Below the pieces are notes generated by a model. That model saw only the letters and a list, made by a program, of their open reading frames with translations, was not told where the DNA came from and made no database searches. 64,000 nucleotides of DNA. Source: Actinomycetota bacterium. GTDB taxonomy: Bacteria > Actinomycetota > Acidimicrobiia > Acidimicrobiales > Iamiaceae. A program made the position numbers and the translations under genes. Of the stretch, positions 59,448-64,000 are shown piece by piece; positions within the stretch are counted from its first letter, which is position 1, and each line of letters starts with the position of its first letter. The stretch is taken from positions 62,001 through 126,000 of the forward strand of contig JACPNX010000044.1 of NCBI GenBank assembly GCA_016185275.1, in the 5' to 3' direction.

Positions 59448-60874
59448 GGGCGCACCTCCACGGTGACGGGCTCGGAGCCGGTGGCTCCGTTGACCCACCC
59501 GCCGATGATGGTCGAGAACAGACCCGCTCCGCCGCCGGCGTGGACGACGAGCAGCCCGCCGGGCCGGAACTTGGGCAACGTGGTGCCGGCGAACGCCTCG
59601 GGCACGCCCTCGGCGATGCCGCCCGCGCCGCGTACGAGGTCGTCGCCGGGAAGCTGCAGCAGCCCGTCGAGCTCGGCCAGCAAACGGGCCCGGTCCCAGC
59701 CCGCTTCGTGGAAGACGCGGCCGTGCTCGGGGGACAGGACGAGCACGGCGTCGAAGGCCATGGGCAGCTTCGGGTGCTGCACGGTGCGCAGGCACGTGGC
59801 CAACGTCCGAGCCAGCGACTCCGGCGTGCGCGACAGCTGATCCACCACTCCTCGCGGGCCTTCGCCGGCGAACAGCGTGACGGTCGACGTACCGGGCGCC
59901 AAGCCGCGGCTCACCGACAGCGGCTCGAACGGCGAGCCCTCCTCGTCCTCGGCGAAGCAGAACGACAGCTTGCCGGGGTTGCCCTGCGTGGCCCGGTCGA
60001 CCTCGCCGGGACGGCCCCCACCGACGTTGCGCACCACGAGCTGCAGCGCCCGGCCGATGCCGAGGTTGGCCCGGTTGCCCTGGCCGAGCGCGTTGAGGCC
60101 GCTGTTCATCCCGGCGCGCCGGCGGATCGGCCCGTTCACGATGATCACCGGTCCCACCGGCATCGTCGTGGCCAGCAGGCCGTGCATGTTGAACGTGTCG
60201 GTGCAGGCGGCCTCGACCGCGGCGAGCACGACCGGCAGGTGCTCGGGCCGGCAACCGGCCAGCACCGCGTTCACCGCCACCTTCTCGACCGTGCACTCGA
60301 CGAGGTCGGGCGGGACGACCGCGACCACCTCGTCGGGCTCCCTCGTGGTCCCGTCGAGCATGCGCAGGACACGCTCCGGCGTCGGCGGCACGACCGGCAG
60401 CCCGTCCGACCACCCGCGCTCGAACATCGCCTCCATGTCGTCTTCGGCCGCGGCCAGCTCGATGCGCCGGCTGCGGAGCCGCCCGCCCTCGAACCGGGCC
60501 CGCAGCGCGTCGACGCGGTCGGGGTCCACGGTGAGCGACCCGCAGCCGGGCCGGAACGGCGGCAGGTCCTCCCCGAGGCGCTCGACGCCGGTGAGCGTGC
60601 GCCAGCGGTCTCGGTCCCAGCCGAACGTGCGACCGGCCTCGGCGCCGCCCTCGTAGCGCACGAGCGTCGGGACGGTGTCCAGGTCGAGCCGCCACGACAG
60701 CTCGAGGCCCGTGTCGTCGAGCGCACCGCCGATCTCCTCGGGGAAGGCGGGGTCGTCCTGGCTGTAGACGGCGAGGTCGAGCCCGGCCGCGCGCAGCTCG
60801 GCCAGCACCGGGCCCACCATCCGGCAGGTGGCGCAGTCGCGCTTGACGACGGCGGTGAACGAGGGAGCCGCCAC
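59444..60874 (-). CDS. Thioredoxin-like domain fused to an uncharacterised domain, UGSC partner (476 aa)
   Basis: Residues 1 to about 95 look like a thioredoxin fold with a redox CxxC (Cys14 and Cys17 in KRDCATCRM) and a cis-Pro-like VPTLVRYEGG. Residues about 145-476 form a domain I do not recognise, with GLPVVPPTPERV, ALGQGNRANLGIGRALQLV, HPKLPMAFDAVLVLSPEH and a glycine-rich end (HAGGGAGLFSTIIGG). GTG 60874 starts it, and the stop overlaps the UGSC start (ATGA). The 12-bp gap to the hydrolase upstream makes one operon of three genes. It probably exchanges electrons with the selenoprotein (inference). Confidence 0.75.
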   Translation of the reverse strand: MAAPSFTAVVKRDCATCRMVGPVLAELRAAGLDLAVYSQDDPAFPEEIGGALDDTGLELSWRLDLDTVPTLVRYEGGAEAGRTFGWDRDRWRTLTGVERLGEDLPPFRPGCGSLTVDPDRVDALRARFEGGRLRSRRIELAAAEDDMEAMFERGWSDGLPVVPPTPERVLRMLDGTTREPDEVVAVVPPDLVECTVEKVAVNAVLAGCRPEHLPVVLAAVEAACTDTFNMHGLLATTMPVGPVIIVNGPIRRRAGMNSGLNALGQGNRANLGIGRALQLVVRNVGGGRPGEVDRATQGNPGKLSFCFAEDEEGSPFEPLSVSRGLAPGTSTVTLFAGEGPRGVVDQLSRTPESLARTLATCLRTVQHPKLPMAFDAVLVLSPEHGRVFHEAGWDRARLLAELDGLLQLPGDDLVRGAGGIAEGVPEAFAGTTLPKFRPGGLLVVHAGGGAGLFSTIIGGWVNGATGSEPVTVEVRP

Positions 60875-60886
60875 GACGTGTCGCCG

Positions 60887-61774
60887 CTACTCGGAGACGG
60901 TCACGAAGTCGACCACGAGCCGGTTCACCTCGGCCGGCCGCTCGACGTGGAGGAAGTGCCCGGCTCCCTCCACCATCTCGAACCGTGACCCGGCATCGTC
61001 GCGCAGGACCTCGGCCGCGCCACGGGCGAGCTCGGGCCCGAGGCAGCCGTCGCCGTCGCCGTGCAGGTACAGCAGCGGCTGCGGCGGTAGCCGGTCGGCG
61101 TGGCTCTGCGCGTCGTCGTAGCGGGCGTCCTTGGGACCGTCGCCCAGCATCGCCCGGTAGTAGCCGAGCGCGGCGGCCAGGTTGGCCGGGTCGCGCAGGG
61201 CGTCCTTCACGTGGGCGAGGTCCTCGGTGGCGTCGTAGCCCGGTGACCAGTCGGCCCAGAGCCCGTCGATGAACGCGAGGTCGTCCATGGCGACGGCCAT
61301 GTCGGACAGCGGGTGCTGGAAGAAGAACATGTACCAGGAGCGCCGCAGCTGGGCGTAGGTGAAGAACCCGCTGCCCATCGCGCCGGGTGGAGGCACGGCC
61401 ATGGTGACCACGCGGCGCCAGCGCTCGGGCTGCCAGCCGGCCGCCGCGTAGGCCGTGATCGCCCCCCAGTCGTGCCCGATGAGCACGGCCCGCGCGTCAC
61501 CGCCGAGCGCTTCGTGGAGGGTGGCGGCATCGGTGGCGAGCGCACCGACCTGGTAGAGGCCGTCCGGGGGCATCTCCGTGGGCGCGTAGCCGCGCAGGAA
61601 CGGAGCGACGGCCCGGAACCCGGCGTCGGCCAAGTCGGGCAGCAGGTGCCGCCACGTCCAGGCCGAGTCGGGAAAGCCGTGGAGGCACAGCGCCAGCGGA
61701 CCGTCGGCCGGGCCGGCCGCGAGGGCGGCGAAGGTGAGGCCGTTGGCTTCGATCGACGTCGTGGCGTGATCCAC
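60887..61774 (-). CDS. Alpha/beta hydrolase, epoxide-hydrolase/dehalogenase type (295 aa)
   Basis: HGFPDSAWTWRHLLPDL (about 30-46) is the oxyanion HGxP motif. The nucleophile elbow is LIGHDWGAI, with Asp in place of Ser as in epoxide hydrolases and haloalkane dehalogenases. The C-terminal catalytic His is in EGAGHFLHVERP. The cap domain has YMFFFQHPLSDMAVAMDDL. GTG 61774 gives the usual N-terminus; the frame is open to TTG 61849. It is the first gene of the operon that contains the selenoprotein, so their substrates may be linked. Confidence 0.88.
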   Translation of the reverse strand: MDHATTSIEANGLTFAALAAGPADGPLALCLHGFPDSAWTWRHLLPDLADAGFRAVAPFLRGYAPTEMPPDGLYQVGALATDAATLHEALGGDARAVLIGHDWGAITAYAAAGWQPERWRRVVTMAVPPPGAMGSGFFTYAQLRRSWYMFFFQHPLSDMAVAMDDLAFIDGLWADWSPGYDATEDLAHVKDALRDPANLAAALGYYRAMLGDGPKDARYDDAQSHADRLPPQPLLYLHGDGDGCLGPELARGAAEVLRDDAGSRFEMVEGAGHFLHVERPAEVNRLVVDFVTVSE

Positions 61775-61911
61775 CGGTCGGACCGTAGTGGCCAGCGCCG
61801 CGGTGCGAGTCGGGAAGGGGGCCCACCCGTCGATCGTCGCCGTTGACAATGGGCGCGGGTTCGGTTTACCCTTCCAGCGGGTGATCGGATCCGACGACGA
61901 CGGGATTGGCG

Positions 61912-62874
61912 ATGAGGGGCGGTAAGGCGCGAGTGGAGCGGCGAGGAGCCCGAAAGTTCAGTCGGATCGGGATCATCGGCGCTGTTGGGACCGCCGCCGT
62001 CATAGTCGGAGGCCCCCCGGCGAAAGCGTCCTGGCAGGGTCGAACGCTGCCAGCATCGTCGGACGTGCCGCCTCCCCCGGGCATGGTGGACTGGCCCGTG
62101 GATCATGGGGACGGCTGGATTCACTACCCAAACCCGGTATTGCCGAGGGCACTGGGCAAGGCTTCGCCAAGGCCCAGGTTCGTCAAGGGAAGCAGAGACG
62201 GCAACGGCGACTGCCTCTTTGCCGACATACAGGTCGTGTCGCCTGGAAGTTCCGGCGTCTTCACGGAGGACGTCGCGTTCAACCCGACCACCTGTGACCG
62301 TATGGTCCTCACCAGTCCGCTGGATGCCGCGGCGTCGACCGCCTTGGCGAACCTGACGGCCGAGCCCGCCTCCCCTCCGGCGACGACGGCAGCGGCCGGC
62401 CCGACCGGCCCCGTTGGATCGCAGAAGTCGTCCTGGTACGACCCCGTGCAAATCACGATCACCTCATTGGCGGCAAATGCGGCGATCAACTACGACGGCC
62501 ATGGCAACGACACCTACGGTGCCAGCAGCTACGTCTTCAAGTACGATGGATGGACCGGCGGCCCGCCGGCGCTGCGGCCAACGGATTTCGGCGACGACCC
62601 CCTGCAACTCATCGCAAGTGTCACGAACTACAATCGCGACTTTCTCGCAATCATGATCGCTCTTGCGACCTTGTCGGGCGTACCCGGGGCATCAGCCGCA
62701 GTTATGGCTGCATGTGGGTTCCCGACCAGTACCCTCGCCAGGTTTTCGCACTATGAGGTCGTCGATGTCTACAAGTCTGGGCAAGTTGTCGGACAGGACA
62801 ACGACACAAAATCGGGCGCATGCAGCAATCTCGTCCACCATCATCAGTGGACCCGCAACTACAAGCAACGGTAG
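61912..62874 (+). CDS. Exported protein of unknown function (320 aa)
   Basis: The N-terminus has a long basic region (ERRGARKFSRI, twin-arginine-like but not canonical) and a hydrophobic segment ending near PPAKASWQG, so Sec or Tat export is likely. The mature part is rich in Thr, Asn, Asp and Gly. It contains DGNGDCLFADIQVVSPGSSG and DGHGNDTYGASSYVFKYDG, and two or three Cys pairs may form disulfides. No domain is recognised. Its GC content is lower than the backbone. The next lipoprotein gene begins 12 bp downstream. Confidence 0.6.
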   Translation: MRGGKARVERRGARKFSRIGIIGAVGTAAVIVGGPPAKASWQGRTLPASSDVPPPPGMVDWPVDHGDGWIHYPNPVLPRALGKASPRPRFVKGSRDGNGDCLFADIQVVSPGSSGVFTEDVAFNPTTCDRMVLTSPLDAAASTALANLTAEPASPPATTAAAGPTGPVGSQKSSWYDPVQITITSLAANAAINYDGHGNDTYGASSYVFKYDGWTGGPPALRPTDFGDDPLQLIASVTNYNRDFLAIMIALATLSGVPGASAAVMAACGFPTSTLARFSHYEVVDVYKSGQVVGQDNDTKSGACSNLVHHHQWTRNYKQR

Positions 62875-62886
62875 CGGGCCGAGCGC

Positions 62887-63381
62887 ATGTTGATGCCGCA
62901 AAAGGCGCCCGGGTTGAAGTGCCTGGTGCTCCTCGTGTTCCTGACGCCGTCTCTCTGGGCATGTTCGTCAACCGGTGCACCGCCGCCTGTGGGGCGTACG
63001 CGCAGGCACCTCAGGCCCGAACAGGTTGCTCTGCAATATACCGACGCGTTCGCGCGGTTTCAGTTCTCCCAGCCCGATGTATCGGAGATGGTTGTGGCGA
63101 ATCAGAGGGACGTCCTCAAGAACTGGGCAGCTGGTGTCGCCGCACAGCCTCGTGCCAAAGCCGGTTGGACGAAGGATCTGCGAGTCGGTTCGGTCGTAAC
63201 GAGGGGCAACGTCGCGACGGTCGTCATGACAGGTTCCGTGTGCTACCCGCGGGCCAAGCCGGTGTGCGCAACGAATGTGGATCCGAAGTCCAAAGATCGA
63301 AATTGGCGCGTCAACACCGTCAGAATCGGCTCCGAATGGTATGTCTACTTCACGGTTCCCGGGTATAGGCCGCCAGCGTGA
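62887..63381 (+). CDS. Lipoprotein of unknown function (164 aa)
   Basis: CLVLLVFLTPSLWACSS is a lipoprotein signal with the lipobox SLWAC (Cys near residue 26). The mature part has a helix (EQVALQYTDAFARFQFSQ), then strands (VATVVMTGSVCYP, WRVNTVRIGSEWYVYFTVPG) in the alpha-plus-beta order of small NTF2-like or DUF4878-like export proteins. No named family is assigned. The stop overlaps the GTG of the next gene. Confidence 0.7.
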   Translation: MLMPQKAPGLKCLVLLVFLTPSLWACSSTGAPPPVGRTRRHLRPEQVALQYTDAFARFQFSQPDVSEMVVANQRDVLKNWAAGVAAQPRAKAGWTKDLRVGSVVTRGNVATVVMTGSVCYPRAKPVCATNVDPKSKDRNWRVNTVRIGSEWYVYFTVPGYRPPA

Positions 63382-63989
63382 GGCGCGAAGAGCAGCGACC
63401 GAAGCGCGCAGATCCGGTCGGTGCCGCTCTTGCCAACGATCGAATCTCTCTTGTGGTGCCGGACGTCGAGCATTACCGATCGCTTCGGCAATGGGAGCTG
63501 TCGGGGTATCTTGCGGTGAGATGGCGGCATCGAGGCCTCACGCCCAGCCCTCAGGCGTTCGAGGAGACGCTCTGGGCAGGGGTGATCGCCCAGTACCTCG
63601 TCGCCGAGAAGAGCACTGGGACCGTACGCGGCATCGTGGCTGCGTACGATGCCAACTTTCAGAGCGGCTACGCACACATCGCTGCGGCCAAGTTCGAGGC
63701 AGCCGACTGCTCTTTGGCGGTAGCTGAGGGCAGTTTGCTACTGGTGAACCACGTATTCAATTCCTGGCCCGTCAGGAAGCTGTACTTTCGCCTTCCGGAA
63801 TTCAATCTTCGTCAGATTGAAGGAGGTCTGCGACGGTTCGCCGTCGAGGAGGCTCGATTGGCCGGCCACGTCTTTGCAGGAGGCCGATTGTGGGATGAAG
63901 TGACCTTTGCGCTCTACCGGGAGCGGTGGGAGAAGGATTGCACGATCTTCGACCGGATACTGGAACCGCATGGCGAGGCGGTATCATGA
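63378..63989 (+). CDS. GNAT-like acyltransferase (203 aa)
   Basis: The order of strands and helices (ISLVVPDVEHYRSLRQWELSG, an AQYLVAEKSTGTVRGIVAAYD core, then KLYFRLPEFNLRQIEGGL and AGHVFAGGRLWDEVTFALYRERW) matches a GNAT fold of the RimJ type; the acetyl-CoA pyrophosphate loop is not clearly recognisable. GTG 63378 overlaps the lipoprotein stop (GTGA). The stop overlaps an ATG that begins a gene running off the window. GC is low for this genome. Confidence 0.65.
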   Translation: MRREEQRPKRADPVGAALANDRISLVVPDVEHYRSLRQWELSGYLAVRWRHRGLTPSPQAFEETLWAGVIAQYLVAEKSTGTVRGIVAAYDANFQSGYAHIAAAKFEAADCSLAVAEGSLLLVNHVFNSWPVRKLYFRLPEFNLRQIEGGLRRFAVEEARLAGHVFAGGRLWDEVTFALYRERWEKDCTIFDRILEPHGEAVS

Positions 63990-64000
63990 ATCGGGCCGAT
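63986..64000 (+). CDS. Start of a further gene cut by the window edge
   Basis: ATG 63986 overlaps the preceding stop (ATGA), like the other coupled genes here, and gives Met-Asn-Arg-Ala-Asp before the edge. Only five codons are visible, so neither length nor function can be stated. The coupling pattern is the only evidence. Confidence 0.3.

Overview
The window is about 70% or more GC and carries F420-dependent enzymes, an actinobacterial-type three-helix Rieske protein, a diheme QcrC, SigF-like stress regulation and many acyl-CoA genes with GTG or TTG starts. It therefore looks like chromosome of an actinobacterium, possibly of the Acidimicrobiia; the assignment below phylum is inference. No rRNA, tRNA, CRISPR array, insertion sequence or prophage was recognised.

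Layout. 1-6.7 kb: a partial secreted protein, an acyl-CoA dehydrogenase, then a translationally coupled operon (TetR regulator, diiron ferritin-like protein, cysteine-less thiolase-like protein, DUF35 zinc-ribbon/OB protein, acyl-CoA ligase) that looks like a CoA-dependent lipid or steroid degradation module. 6.8-14.6 kb: STAS protein, then a respiratory block in which qcrC (-), coxB-coxA-coxC plus a small membrane gene (+) and qcrA-qcrB (-) together specify a cytochrome bcc complex and a caa3-type oxidase. 14.7-22.1 kb: an orphan carbamoyltransferase, a CheR-PAS protein, a SigF-like sigma factor diverging from a STAS protein, a 51-residue membrane peptide, a THUMP-type RNA methyltransferase and a frameshifted rhodanese gene. 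22.2-26 kb: a sigma-domain protein fused to a membrane anchor and an RseB/LolA-like outer domain, diverging from a membrane-tethered HExxH protein. 26-34.3 kb: two luciferase-like F420 oxidoreductases, a second diiron protein, an acyl-CoA ligase, a VOC protein, a serine hydrolase and an ABC-F ATPase.

34.4-48.6 kb: PH-like membrane protein, class I and class II fumarases back to back, methyltransferase plus aminotransferase, a vapBC-type toxin-antitoxin pair, an eIF2B-like protein, a PPOX F420 protein, dienelactone hydrolase, DUF885 protein, serS, a DJ-1/PfpI protein and a sarcosine-oxidase-like flavoprotein. 48.7-56.5 kb: methylsuccinyl-CoA dehydrogenase (-) and a MaoC hydratase (+), both suggesting the ethylmalonyl-CoA pathway, with a GGDEF-EAL protein between them; then a methyltransferase, mutY and an APH(6)-like kinase. 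56.6-57.3 kb: a second vapBC pair.

57.3-64 kb is the most unusual part. A three-gene minus-strand operon (alpha/beta hydrolase, thioredoxin-domain fusion, UGSC protein) ends in a gene with an in-frame UGA that reads as selenocysteine in a U-G-S-C motif, followed after 11 nt by a bSECIS-like hairpin. A rearranged remnant of the same locus lies 1.6 kb away and shares a 118-bp identical direct repeat; between the two copies sit two lower-GC secreted-protein genes. The last 2 kb hold further lower-GC exported proteins and a GNAT-like protein. An AT-rich inverted repeat of the same design (15-bp arms, 17-nt loop) recurs at two gene ends, 34.4 and 48.65 kb, both between convergent genes, and probably acts as a bidirectional terminator.
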